Below are positions 48,147 through 60,775 of a DNA stretch of 64,000 nucleotides, one piece after another (the stretch's first letter is position 1; each line of letters begins with the position of its first letter). Source of the stretch: Paucibacter sp. Y2R2-4. GTDB lineage: Bacteria; Pseudomonadota; Gammaproteobacteria; Burkholderiales; Burkholderiaceae_C. Position numbers and translations under genes: made by a program. The notes beneath the pieces are model-generated. The model worked only from the letters and a program-made list of their open reading frames with translations, did no database searches and was not told where the DNA came from. The stretch is from positions 124,001 through 188,000 of the forward strand of contig NZ_JAJIRO010000003.1 in the NCBI RefSeq assembly GCF_025717535.1. The letters are read 5' to 3'.

Positions 48147-50735
48147 ATGAGAGAGATGAACGCCCCCTCCCGCCCACCGGCAGAAGATCTAGGCCTGAGC
48201 CAAACGCAGGCTGACCGGCTCTTGGCTGAAGACGGCCCCAACGAACTCAGCCCGCCGAAGAAGCGCCGCGCTTGGCACATCCTGGCCGACTTGGCGCGCG
48301 AGCCGATGCTGCAGCTCTTGCTGGCCGCCGGTGCGGTCTATTTGCTGTTGGGCAATCGCGGCGAGGCGCTGATGCTGCTGGCCTTTGTCTTGCTGACGGT
48401 GATCATCAGCGTCAGCCAGGAGCAGCGTACCGAACGGGTGCTGGAGGCGCTGCGCGATCTGAGCAGCCCGCGAGCCCAGGTCATCCGTGACGGCAAGATG
48501 CTGCGCATCGCGGGCCGTGAGCTGGTCTGTGGCGATTTGCTGTTGCTGACCGAGGGTGACCGGGTCGCCGCCGATGCGCAGCTCCTGCAGGCGAATGATT
48601 TGCAGTGCGATGAGTCCATGCTCAGCGGTGAATCTTTGGCCGTGGCCAAGCGCAGCCCAGAGCCGGGCGAGGCCGTCGTCGGTGAGCAGCAGCAGGTCTT
48701 TGCCGGCACCTTGGTGGTCAGCGGGCAAGGGCGGGCGCGCGTCACCGCCACCGGGCCGCGCACCGAGATGGGCCGCATTGGCAAGTCTCTGGCCGAGATC
48801 GACATCCCGCCCACGCCCTTGCACCAACAAACGCGGCGGCTGGTGCGCATCTTCTCGGTGATTGGCTTGAGCCTGAGCCTCTTGCTCTTCTTGATCTACG
48901 GCCTGGCGCGCGGTGAGTGGCTGAGCGGCCTGCTGGCCGGCATCACCTTGGCCATGTCCATGTTGCCGCAGGAGTTCTTGCTGATCCTGACTGTCTTCAT
49001 GGCCATGGGCGCCTGGCGTTTGTCGCGCCAGCAGGTGCTGACTCGCCGCCCCGCGACCATTGAAACCCTGGGCTCGGCCACGGTCTTGTGCACCGACAAG
49101 ACCGGCACCTTGACGCTCAATCAAATGGCGCTGGCCGAGCTGAGCGCTTGGGTGCCCGGCCCGGGGGGAGATCCAGCTCTGCAGACCTGGTCCTTGGGCA
49201 AGGCTGCGCTGCCAGCCGGCTTGCATCCCTTGCTGGAGTGGGCCGTCTTGGCCAGCGAGCTCGAGCCGTTTGATCCCATGGAACGCAGCTTGTTGGCCTT
49301 GGCTCAAGCCCAGTTGCCGGCTGAGGCTCTGCACCCGACTTGGGTCTTGGTGCATGAATACGCGCTCAGCCCCAGCCTGCCCGCCATGACCCATGTCTGG
49401 CAGACCCATGAGCAAGGCTCGCATGCCGTGGCCATCAAGGGCGCGGTGGAGGCTGTGCTGGCCTTGTGTGCGCCCGAGCCGCAGCTGCGGGCGGCCGTGC
49501 TGGCGCAGACCGAGGCCATGGCCGCACGCGGCCTGCGCGTTTTGGCAGTGGCGCAAGCCGAATGGCCGGGCTCGCCCTGGCCGGCCGAGCCGGCGGGCTT
49601 TGCCTTCAAGCTGCTGGGCTTGCTGGCTTTTGCCGACCCGCTGCGACCCGAAGTGCCGGCGGCGATTGCCGAATGCCGGGCGGCCGGGCTGCGTGTCTTG
49701 ATGGTGACCGGCGATCATCCGGCCACGGCCTTGGCCATCGCGGGCCAAGCCGGCTTGCTGCCTTCGGGCGCCAAGTCCCAAGCGCTAACCGGCACCGACA
49801 TGGCCGGCCTGAGTGACGCTGACTTGCAGCGTCAGGTGCAAAGTCTGCAGGTCTTTGCTCGCATCAAGCCGGCGCAAAAGCTGGCCTTGGTGGAGGCTTT
49901 GAAGGCCCAGGGCGAGGTGGTGGCCATGACGGGTGACGGCGTCAACGACGCGCCCTCGCTGAAGGCGGCCCATATCGGCATCGCCATGGGCGGGCGCGGC
50001 ACCGATGTGGCGCGCGAGGCGGCCAGCCTGGTCTTGTTGGATGACAACTTTGCCTCCATCGTGCATGCAGTGCGCCTGGGGCGGCGCATTTTTGACAATC
50101 TGCGCAAGGCCATGGCTTTTGTGATGGCGGTGCATGTGCCGATCGCGGGCCTGTCGCTGCTGCCCCTGTTGCTGGGCTGGCCGGTGATCTTGTCGCCGGT
50201 GCATATCGCGTTCTTGGAGTTGTTGATCGACCCGGTGTGTTCGGTGGTGTTTGAGGCCGAGCCGGAAGAGCCCGATGTGATGAGCCGCCCGCCGCGCGAT
50301 CCGGCCGCGCCTTTGTTCTCCACCAACCTGCTGTTGTGGAGCTTGGCGCAAGGCGTGGTCTTGCTGATTGCCGTGGGCGGCTGGTTTGCGGCTCTTTTGT
50401 CCTGGGGCGTGGAAGAGGCGCAGGCACGGGCCTTGGCTTTTACCGCCTTGGTGGTCTGCGATATGGCTTTGATCCTGGCGAATCGCTCCATGTCCGGCGG
50501 CATGGTGAAGGGATGGTTGCGGCCCAATCGACTGCTCTGGCTGATGCTGGGGGGCACCGTGGTTTTGCTGACCCTGGCCCTGGGCGTTCCGGTCCTGCGT
50601 GAGGTGTTTCGCTTTGCGCTACCGCCGCTGCCTTTGCTCGCAGCGGCGATGGGCTTGGGCATGGCGGTTTTGCTGCTGCTGGAGGTCTTCAAGCGCCTGC
50701 TGTGGCGCGGCCTGCCGCCTCGCTCGGCGGCCTGA
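48147..50735 (+). CDS. P-type cation-transporting ATPase
   Basis: 862 residues from ATG 48147; ATG 48156 is an equally likely start. Order: N-terminal cation ATPase domain (LAEDGPNELSPPKKRRAWHI), actuator with LSGES (in CDESMLSGESLAV), phosphorylation site CTDKTGTLTLNQ, hinge GDGVNDAPSLKAAHIGIAMG. The fourth helix reads SMLPQEFLLILTVFMAMG instead of PEGL, so it is a P2-related branch, not a clear Ca2+ or Mg2+ pump; it resembles bacterial cation-translocating ATPases of unknown ion. About eight to ten helices. Next to an EF-hand gene and cytochromes, so a calcium role is tempting but unproved. Confidence 0.92.
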   Translation: MREMNAPSRPPAEDLGLSQTQADRLLAEDGPNELSPPKKRRAWHILADLAREPMLQLLLAAGAVYLLLGNRGEALMLLAFVLLTVIISVSQEQRTERVLEALRDLSSPRAQVIRDGKMLRIAGRELVCGDLLLLTEGDRVAADAQLLQANDLQCDESMLSGESLAVAKRSPEPGEAVVGEQQQVFAGTLVVSGQGRARVTATGPRTEMGRIGKSLAEIDIPPTPLHQQTRRLVRIFSVIGLSLSLLLFLIYGLARGEWLSGLLAGITLAMSMLPQEFLLILTVFMAMGAWRLSRQQVLTRRPATIETLGSATVLCTDKTGTLTLNQMALAELSAWVPGPGGDPALQTWSLGKAALPAGLHPLLEWAVLASELEPFDPMERSLLALAQAQLPAEALHPTWVLVHEYALSPSLPAMTHVWQTHEQGSHAVAIKGAVEAVLALCAPEPQLRAAVLAQTEAMAARGLRVLAVAQAEWPGSPWPAEPAGFAFKLLGLLAFADPLRPEVPAAIAECRAAGLRVLMVTGDHPATALAIAGQAGLLPSGAKSQALTGTDMAGLSDADLQRQVQSLQVFARIKPAQKLALVEALKAQGEVVAMTGDGVNDAPSLKAAHIGIAMGGRGTDVAREAASLVLLDDNFASIVHAVRLGRRIFDNLRKAMAFVMAVHVPIAGLSLLPLLLGWPVILSPVHIAFLELLIDPVCSVVFEAEPEEPDVMSRPPRDPAAPLFSTNLLLWSLAQGVVLLIAVGGWFAALLSWGVEEAQARALAFTALVVCDMALILANRSMSGGMVKGWLRPNRLLWLMLGGTVVLLTLALGVPVLREVFRFALPPLPLLAAAMGLGMAVLLLLEVFKRLLWRGLPPRSAA

Positions 50736-50898
50736 GTCGGGCATTCTTTGTGCTAAAAGTAACGGACTATGTCTAGTCACAAGGGCCTTTCAAGGAAAAG
50801 TCGGCGGCATAGCGCAGTATTCGACTTTGATCGAAGCATTCTTCAGGCATTGCGGGCCGAGCGCCCGGTGTCGAACTTCAGTTTCAGTGCATTGGGCC

Positions 50899-51951
50899 AT
50901 GTGGCAGCGACGAGATTTTTGTAAGCAGATGAGCACGGCCCTGGCGTCGGTCGCTGCGCCCGCCTGGGCGGCGGAAGGCACGCGCTTGCGGGTTCTGGCC
51001 TGGCCCGGCTATGCCGAGCCCGAGGTGGTGAAACGCTTTGAGCAGCGCAGCGGCGCCCAGGTGGCGCTGACCGTGATCGATTCCGATGTGGACCTGTGGC
51101 AAAAAATGACTGCCAGGCAGGGGCGAGACTTCGATGTTTTCGCAGTCAACACAGCCGAGTTGAGACGTTATGTTCGGCAAGACTTGTTGGCCGAGATCAA
51201 GCCCAGTTTGATCCCCAATTTGGCCAAGCAGTTGCCGCGTTTTCGCAGCGGCAGCGCGCTTGCGGGTTTGAGTGTCGACGGCAGCCGCTATGGCGTGCCC
51301 TTCACTTTTGCAGAAATGGGCTTGATCTATGACCGCAGCCGGGTGCAAGAAGCGCCGGATTCGATCGCTGCGCTTTGGGACCCGCGCTACCGCGGCCGCG
51401 TTATCGCCTACAACGGCGGCACCCACAATTTCACTCTGGCCGCACAAAGCCTGGGTTTGCCCAAGCCTTTTGAGCTCAGCGTTCAGCAATGGCGGGCCAG
51501 CATCGAGCGCCTGATTGCACTGCGGCGCAATGCCGGCGGCTTCTACACTCGGCCGGAGGAATCGGTGGCGCTGTTCAAACGCCGCCAGGCCGCGCTGATG
51601 CTGGCCAACTTCGGTCGCCAGCAATTGCTGCAGCTGAGGGCGGCCGGTGTGGACGCGGCCTATGCCATCCCTAAAGAAGGTGCTTTGGCCTGGCTGGATT
51701 GCTGGGTGATCACGCGCCAGGCGCAAGACTCACAGCTGGCGCATGCCTGGATCAACCATGTGTTGGAGGACGAGGCCAGCCGCTTGCTGGGCAGCCGCCA
51801 AGGCCTGGGCAATACCACCTTGGAGTCGAGCGACTACCGGGCCGAAGACAAGCTGATCTGGCTGGAGCCGGTGGAGAGTGAAGAGCGGCGCAATCAGCTC
51901 TGGGCGCGCATCATTTCGGGCGACCGCGCCGCCAAGGTGCTGGAGTCATGA
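50899..51951 (+). CDS. Extracellular solute-binding protein (polyamine/PotD-like), Tat-type signal
   Basis: 350 residues from ATG 50899. The leader has QRRDFCKQM, a twin-arginine-like pair before a weak hydrophobic stretch (STALASVAAPAWA). Body: LRVLAWPGYAEPEVVKRFEQ, DFDVFAVNTAELRRYV, YGVPFTFAEMGLIYDRSRVQ and GRVIAYNGGTHNFTLAAQSL, the pattern of spermidine/putrescine-type binding proteins. No permease or ATPase follows: instead the stop overlaps the ATG of a Cache-HAMP-GGDEF protein by four bases, so this binding protein may work as a sensor for that cyclase rather than for uptake. Confidence 0.88.
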   Translation: MWQRRDFCKQMSTALASVAAPAWAAEGTRLRVLAWPGYAEPEVVKRFEQRSGAQVALTVIDSDVDLWQKMTARQGRDFDVFAVNTAELRRYVRQDLLAEIKPSLIPNLAKQLPRFRSGSALAGLSVDGSRYGVPFTFAEMGLIYDRSRVQEAPDSIAALWDPRYRGRVIAYNGGTHNFTLAAQSLGLPKPFELSVQQWRASIERLIALRRNAGGFYTRPEESVALFKRRQAALMLANFGRQQLLQLRAAGVDAAYAIPKEGALAWLDCWVITRQAQDSQLAHAWINHVLEDEASRLLGSRQGLGNTTLESSDYRAEDKLIWLEPVESEERRNQLWARIISGDRAAKVLES

Positions 51952-53699
51952 GCAAGATGAGGCGTCAGGGCATTGCCGTCAAGCTGGGCCTTTTGTTGGC
52001 CGCCGTGGGCGTGCTGGCGGCCGGCTTGACCGGCTTTTATGCCTATGAGGCCAGCCGCGACATGCTGGTCAATGCCGCCAAGGAAGAGTTGCTGACCTCA
52101 ACTCGTGTGCTGGCCAGGCGCATCTCGGTGAACCGGGAGGAAATCAGCCGCCATCTGCAGGTCTTGAGCAGCCACCCAGCGGCGGTGGAAGCCTTGCTCA
52201 AGCCGGGTGACTCGGTGGCGGCTGAGCAGATGGCCACGCTGTTCAGTCAATTCATGGGCGCCAACCCCGCCTACTTCCAGTTGCGTCTGGTGTCTGCCAG
52301 CGACTACGGGCTGGAGCGTGTTCGGGTGGATCGCCGAGGCAGCGCCTTGGTGCGGGTGCAAGGCCAAGACTTGCAGGAGAAGGGGCATTACGACTATGTC
52401 GCCGACACCCTGCAGCTGGCCGCCGGCGAGACCTATATGTCCCGCATCAGCATCAACCACGAACTCAGCGCCAATGCGGGGCAGGACCAGCCCACCTTGC
52501 AACTGGCCATGCCGGTGCGTGCAGCCGCGGCTCAAGCCGCAGGCGCCACCTCCACAGCTTTGGGCCTGGTGGTGGTGAATGTGGACTTGCAGGGTGTTTT
52601 CGCCTTGCTGAAGGCGGACTTGCCCTCCAGCTACCAGGTCTTTTTGGCGAATGCCGAAGGTGACATCCTGATCCACCCCGATGCGCGCAAGACCTTTGGC
52701 TTTGATCGCGGCCAGCGTCAGCTGATTCAAGACGATATGCCGCCCAATCTGGACTTGGTGCAAGGCAAGAGAAACCAGGTCGTGTTCGAGGCCAGCGACA
52801 AGGCCTATGCGCAAACACCCATCGTGGCGGCCTTCATTGCGCAAGACATCAAGGTGCGCGCCAACGAAAGTCGCATGGTGCTGGGCTTGGGCGAGCCCCT
52901 CGATGATGTTTTGGGCCGCACCCGTGAGCTGGCCTTGGCCACCTTGCAAATCGTGGCCGCCCTGTGTCTGCTCTGCCTCTTGCTCGCCTTCGGCCTGGCG
53001 CGACTCTTCACTCGCCCCATCAATGCCGTCAGCGATGCTGCCCAGCGCTTTGCTCAAGGGCTGCCGGCCGGGCCATTGCCTTTGAACCGCAAGGACGAAA
53101 TCGGCAGCTTGGCGCGGAACTTTGCGCAGATGCAGGAGCAGATCAAGGCGCAGATGGCCGAGCTGCTGGGCAAGCAAGAGGCACTGGAGCATCTGGCCCA
53201 ACATGACATGCTGACCGGCCTGCCGAATCGGCGCTTGTTGGAAGACCGGCTCGACGCCGCCTGCGCCCACGCCAAGCGTCATGGCGGCGGCGTTTGTGTT
53301 TTGTTCATTGACCTGGACCGTTTCAAGCAACTGAATGATCGTTTTGGTCATGATGCCGGCGATGCGGTCTTGAAGATCGTGGCCGAGCGACTGCAAGGCA
53401 TGATGCGCGAGGTGGACACCGTGGCGCGCTTGGGCGGCGATGAGTTCGTGGTGCTGCTGGACGCCCAGACCAGCATGGCCCATGTGGCCGCCATCGCCGA
53501 AAAGTTACTCAATGGCCTGACCGCACCGATTGCCTATGAAGGCCATCAGCTGCAACTGGGAGCCAGCATCGGCATTGGCCGCTACCCACAAGATGGCCTC
53601 ACCCGCGCCGAGATCATGGCCAAGGCGGACAAGGCCATGTACGAGGCCAAGGCCGTGGGGCAGGGCGGGGTGCGCTTCTATTCGGACATCCAGGCTTAG
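51948..53699 (+). CDS. Membrane diguanylate cyclase with Cache sensor and HAMP
   Basis: 583 residues. Membrane helix ~10-30, double-Cache-like periplasmic domain ~35-320 (ASRDMLVNAAKEELLTSTRV, HYDYVADTLQLAAGETYMSR, GDILIHPDARKTFGFDRGQR), second helix (ELALATLQIVAALCLLCLLL), HAMP (to ~390), then GGDEF with DMLTGLPNRRLLEDRL and ARLGGDEFVVLLDAQ, intact. It should make c-di-GMP. Starts inside the stop of the binding-protein gene, so the two are translated together. Confidence 0.93.
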   Translation: MSKMRRQGIAVKLGLLLAAVGVLAAGLTGFYAYEASRDMLVNAAKEELLTSTRVLARRISVNREEISRHLQVLSSHPAAVEALLKPGDSVAAEQMATLFSQFMGANPAYFQLRLVSASDYGLERVRVDRRGSALVRVQGQDLQEKGHYDYVADTLQLAAGETYMSRISINHELSANAGQDQPTLQLAMPVRAAAAQAAGATSTALGLVVVNVDLQGVFALLKADLPSSYQVFLANAEGDILIHPDARKTFGFDRGQRQLIQDDMPPNLDLVQGKRNQVVFEASDKAYAQTPIVAAFIAQDIKVRANESRMVLGLGEPLDDVLGRTRELALATLQIVAALCLLCLLLAFGLARLFTRPINAVSDAAQRFAQGLPAGPLPLNRKDEIGSLARNFAQMQEQIKAQMAELLGKQEALEHLAQHDMLTGLPNRRLLEDRLDAACAHAKRHGGGVCVLFIDLDRFKQLNDRFGHDAGDAVLKIVAERLQGMMREVDTVARLGGDEFVVLLDAQTSMAHVAAIAEKLLNGLTAPIAYEGHQLQLGASIGIGRYPQDGLTRAEIMAKADKAMYEAKAVGQGGVRFYSDIQA

Positions 53700-53729
53700 G
53701 CCGGCCGGGGCGGCCCCCGTTGCTGCGCT

Positions 53730-54230
53730 TTAGTTCGGCAGTTTCAGCGTGCCGCTGCTGTTGAAGCGCACGGTGCCAAACAAGCCGCCGGCCAACTTGC
53801 CGCTGAGCACATAAGGCAGCTCGCCCTTTTCGGCCGCGCCGGGCAGAGTCAAAGCCTGGCGCACGGCCGCGAAAGCCGAGACCGTCAAAGGGATCTCGAG
53901 CACGCTGTCGCCAAAGCGCGGCACCACGCCTTTTTGGTCACTGACGCCGCTGGCAAAGCTCTTGCCATTGAGCTCCAGATCCAAGGCCACACCGTCGTAC
54001 TCAATCGCGGCCTCGTTGGGGTTTTGCACCCTCAGCTTGACCAGAAAACGCAGCTCCAGCCCCTCGCCGCGCATCGATTCAACGCCGGCGACTTGCACCT
54101 TCAGCGCGTCGCGATGCGCCAAGCCGGCGCAGCCCGGCAAGAGCAGCAGCAAGCTCAGGGCCGCGAGCAGTCCGCGCAAGCCGCGTGCAGTGGCGATGAT
54201 CGAGAAAGGATGGGAAAAGACAGTGCTCAT
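53730..54230 (-). CDS. LEA14-like (LEA type 2) lipoprotein
   Basis: 166 residues. Signal peptide with lipobox LLPGCAGL (Cys about 34). Water-stress/LEA type 2 beta-sandwich marks: VQVAGVESMRGEGLELRFLV, LRVQNPNEAAIEYDGVALDL and VRFNSSGTLKLPN at the end. Members bind hydrophobic ligands or help outer-membrane structure; a role is not known here. Divergent from nothing close; convergent with the cyclase. Confidence 0.85.
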   Translation of the reverse strand: MSTVFSHPFSIIATARGLRGLLAALSLLLLLPGCAGLAHRDALKVQVAGVESMRGEGLELRFLVKLRVQNPNEAAIEYDGVALDLELNGKSFASGVSDQKGVVPRFGDSVLEIPLTVSAFAAVRQALTLPGAAEKGELPYVLSGKLAGGLFGTVRFNSSGTLKLPN

Positions 54231-54270
54231 GGCATCAGAAATTTGGCCTGGAGGCCGCCAGCATAATCTT

Positions 54271-54933
54271 CTATTTCAAGACCTGCAGCAGCCAACGGTT
54301 CAGATCGTTGACCTCTTCCATGCACATCGAGTGCGCCATGGGGTAGTCATGCCATTCGATGCGGTAGCCCAGGTTGGCCAAGGCATCGCGAGCGGTGCGG
54401 CCGCGCTCAATAGCCACCACATCGTCTTGACTGCCATGGGCTATGAAGATGGGGGTTTCAGCATTGGCCGCATGGCGTTCGGCTGCCGTGCTGGCCATCA
54501 AAGGCAGATAGCCCGACAGGCCTGCCAGCCCAGCCAAGCGTTCCGGGTAGCGAAGGCCGGCCAGCAAAGTCATGGCACAGCCTTGCGAGAAGCCCGCCAG
54601 CACGATGCGATGCGCCGGCACGCCACGTTCGCGTTCGCGATCGATCAAGGTGTGGACCTCGCGAATGGAGGCGCGCAAGCCCGCTTCGTCCTCGCGACGG
54701 TGGGTCTCCAGGCCATAGAGGTCGTACCAGGCGCGCATCACATAGCCATTGTTCAGCGTCACCGGCCGCTCCGGCGCGCGCGGCATCACGCAGCGCAGCG
54801 GGCCTACTTCGGCAAGCTGGAGCGCATCGACCATGGGAATGAAGTCGGCACCATCGGCGCCAAGCCCGTGCAAGACGATCAAGCTGGCGCGGGCTTCGCC
54901 GGCCGGGTGTATTTCAATGGTTTGGAGCGTCAT
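54271..54933 (-). CDS. Carboxylesterase/phospholipase-type alpha/beta hydrolase
   Basis: 220 residues. Order of motifs: IVLHGLGADGADFIPM, the nucleophile elbow GFSQGCAM (Ser), IFIAHGSQDDVV (Asp) and DYPMAHSMCMEEV (His), the classic carboxylesterase/lysophospholipase group like E. coli YpfH and Pseudomonas EstB. Complete triad. Cytosolic, no signal peptide. Lies 40 bases upstream of the LEA14 gene in the same direction, so the two may be one transcript. Confidence 0.93.
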   Translation of the reverse strand: MTLQTIEIHPAGEARASLIVLHGLGADGADFIPMVDALQLAEVGPLRCVMPRAPERPVTLNNGYVMRAWYDLYGLETHRREDEAGLRASIREVHTLIDRERERGVPAHRIVLAGFSQGCAMTLLAGLRYPERLAGLAGLSGYLPLMASTAAERHAANAETPIFIAHGSQDDVVAIERGRTARDALANLGYRIEWHDYPMAHSMCMEEVNDLNRWLLQVLK

Positions 54934-55109
54934 GGTGTGAGCGAATCGCTTGAATGAGTGGGCCAGAGCATGGGCGTGATCGTAGCCTCAGCCTTGATCT
55001 CTCGCCTCGATGCCTCGGGGTAGGTGGCAATTGTTCGGTGCAGGGAAGTATGAAAGGATCAAGGTCGGAGAGCGTTTGCTGGGGTGGACGCTGATTTAGA
55101 GAAAGTGCG

Positions 55110-55940
55110 ATGGCGGTTCTGAGTCTCAAGCGGCAGGCTGGGTGGGGGATGAGGCGCGCGCTTGCGCTCGGCTGTGCCCTCGGCATGGCGGTCCCGCTGC
55201 ACGCCGGCGCAGCCGAGGCGCCCGTCAGCCTGTGTTTTGAAGACACCATGGTCTACCCCTGGATCACCGGCGAAGCCAGGGGCCTGGCTTTTCTGGAGCT
55301 GGGCTTGGTGGAGAAGGAGCTGAACCTGAAGTTCGAGTATCAGCGCCTGCCCTGGCGGCGCTGCTTGCTGGAGGTGCAACTGGGGCGCATGCACGCCGCC
55401 ATTGCCGCCAGTTACAACAAAGAGCGGGCCGTCTGGGGCAGCTACCCGACCCTGGCCGATGGCAGCTTGAACCGCGAATTGCGCATGCACACCGACAGCT
55501 TCCATGTTTATCGGCGGGTCGACAGCCCGGTGCGATGGCAACAACAGCGCTTTGAAAACCTGGGTAGCCAGCCGGTTGGCGTGCAGCTGGGCTATAGCGT
55601 GGGCAAGAACATCGAGGAATTGGGCTACCCGATCAAGAGCGCGCGCAGCTCTGACGATCTGGCGCGCATGTTGACGCATGGGGTGCTGCAGGTGGCGGTG
55701 CTGCAGAACTTTGAAGCCATGCGCTTGCTCAATGCCTCGCCCAGCCTGCGCAAGCTGATGGTGGAGGAGGGCGCGCCGGTGAAGGTGGCCGATCAGTACC
55801 TGGTTTTCAACACGGCGTTTTTTGAGGCCAAGCCGGCGCTGGTCAAGTCCATCTGGGCTGCGCTAGAAAAGGCGCGCAAAAGCAAGACCTATCTGGATGA
55901 AGAGGCGCTGAGGTTGACTCATGAGTCGCGGCCGCGCTGA
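55110..55940 (+). CDS. Periplasmic amino-acid-type substrate-binding protein
   Basis: 276 residues from ATG 55110 (ATG 55149 is a second choice, giving a shorter leader). Signal peptide ends near AGA; the body (SLCFEDTMVYPWITGEARGL, RMHAAIAASYNKERAVWG, NLGSQPVGVQLGYSVGKNIE) has the SBP_bac_3 family shape but is not close to a named transporter. No permease gene nearby; could be an orphan sensor-type binding protein. Ends with the sequence ESRPR. Confidence 0.78.
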   Translation: MAVLSLKRQAGWGMRRALALGCALGMAVPLHAGAAEAPVSLCFEDTMVYPWITGEARGLAFLELGLVEKELNLKFEYQRLPWRRCLLEVQLGRMHAAIAASYNKERAVWGSYPTLADGSLNRELRMHTDSFHVYRRVDSPVRWQQQRFENLGSQPVGVQLGYSVGKNIEELGYPIKSARSSDDLARMLTHGVLQVAVLQNFEAMRLLNASPSLRKLMVEEGAPVKVADQYLVFNTAFFEAKPALVKSIWAALEKARKSKTYLDEEALRLTHESRPR

Positions 55941-55946
55941 GACCTG

Positions 55947-56927
55947 TCAGTCCATAGGCAGCGTCGATTCGAGCGCTTTGTTTCCGGATTGAGGTGCAAA
56001 CTGGGCCCAGGCCACGCCAGCCAGGGTGAGGGCCGCACCGATCAACTTGGGCGCGGTGAATTGCTCGCCGGTGCTGATCCAGGCGGCAAGACCGGCAATC
56101 GGCGGCATCAGGTAAATCAGAGGCGCGGTGCGCGCCACGCCACGCTCGGCATTCACCCAGCCCCAGGCCAGCCAGGTCAAAAAGCCAATGCCAGCTATGG
56201 CCCAGACCGAGCCCAGCCAGAGCAGCGGGGTCACGGCAGACCAATCCACCGCGCGTGCCACCGGCCAGGCGTAGGCCAGCACCGGCAGCGTGGCCGCCAG
56301 GCTGGCATAACACATCACCAGCACGGCGCCGTGGCGGGCAATCAGCGGTTTGGCGGCCACGGTGTAATAACTGAACATGGCCGCGGCCAGCAGCAAAATT
56401 GCGTCACCGCCGCTGGCGCGCCAATTGGCGGCCAAGAGCTTGTCTGACATGAAGAGCAGCGCGCCGCCGGCCGCCACCGCAATGCCGGCCAGTTGCGCCG
56501 CTCGCAGCTTCTCGATGCCGAAGGCGCGCAGGATCAGCAAGGTGAACACCGGCCCGCAGGCCAACAGCACCGAGCTTGAAAATGGGGTGGAGAAATGAAT
56601 GCCATAGCTGCTCAAGGCCAGATGCAGGCCTTGGCCCAGCAGACCTAGGCGCAGCAGCGCCCAGCCGTCGCTGCGCGAAACCCGTGGCCAGCGTAGGCCA
56701 TAGCGATGCAGCAGCAGGCCGATCACCAAGAGCGGCATCAGCGCAAAGCGCAAAAACAAAAAGCCCTCGGGCTGCATGGCCGTCAGCAGCGCCTTTTGCA
56801 GAGGGAAGTTCACCCCCCAGGCGATGACGATGGCCAGGCCCACCGCCAGACTGTGGCGGGAGGCTGGCTTGAGAGATGGGGCGCTATGGGAGGGGGCGCT
56901 GGAGGACGGCGGGGCTGAGGCAGACAT
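55947..56927 (-). CDS. EamA/DMT-family transporter
   Basis: 326 residues. Ten helices in two EamA repeats: AVGLAIVIAWGVNFPLQKAL, LFLRFALMPLLVIGLLLHRY, GDAILLLAAAMFSYYTVAAK, and a late repeat ending LIGAALTLAGVAWAQFA. Drug/metabolite exporter type; substrate unknown. The N-terminal ~20 residues are Ser/Pro-rich and may be non-conserved. Convergent with the binding-protein gene six bases away. Confidence 0.9.
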   Translation of the reverse strand: MSASAPPSSSAPSHSAPSLKPASRHSLAVGLAIVIAWGVNFPLQKALLTAMQPEGFLFLRFALMPLLVIGLLLHRYGLRWPRVSRSDGWALLRLGLLGQGLHLALSSYGIHFSTPFSSSVLLACGPVFTLLILRAFGIEKLRAAQLAGIAVAAGGALLFMSDKLLAANWRASGGDAILLLAAAMFSYYTVAAKPLIARHGAVLVMCYASLAATLPVLAYAWPVARAVDWSAVTPLLWLGSVWAIAGIGFLTWLAWGWVNAERGVARTAPLIYLMPPIAGLAAWISTGEQFTAPKLIGAALTLAGVAWAQFAPQSGNKALESTLPMD

Positions 56928-56982
56928 GCTCGCATCTTGCCTCAGCGCTCGCCGCTCTCTTTTTCTTCGCCTCAGTCCGAGA

Positions 56983-60602
<3,620 letters not shown>

Positions 60603-60775
60603 ACCCTAGGCAGGCTCAAGTCGGGCACAGACACTACCGAAACGACGAGAACGAGGGGCTACCCGCTGCCGAGCAGGATGCAGTGGGTGGGCTTGAACCG
60701 TCATAAACGCAAGACCAGGCACACCGGATCAAGAGTTCGGGTGAGTCGGGTTCAAAGCAAAAGATTCGGTAGCTG
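60603..60775. other. Intergenic, nothing supported
   Basis: 173 bases before the PAS-GGDEF-EAL gene; no terminator, RNA or regulator site could be supported. Confidence 0.4.
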
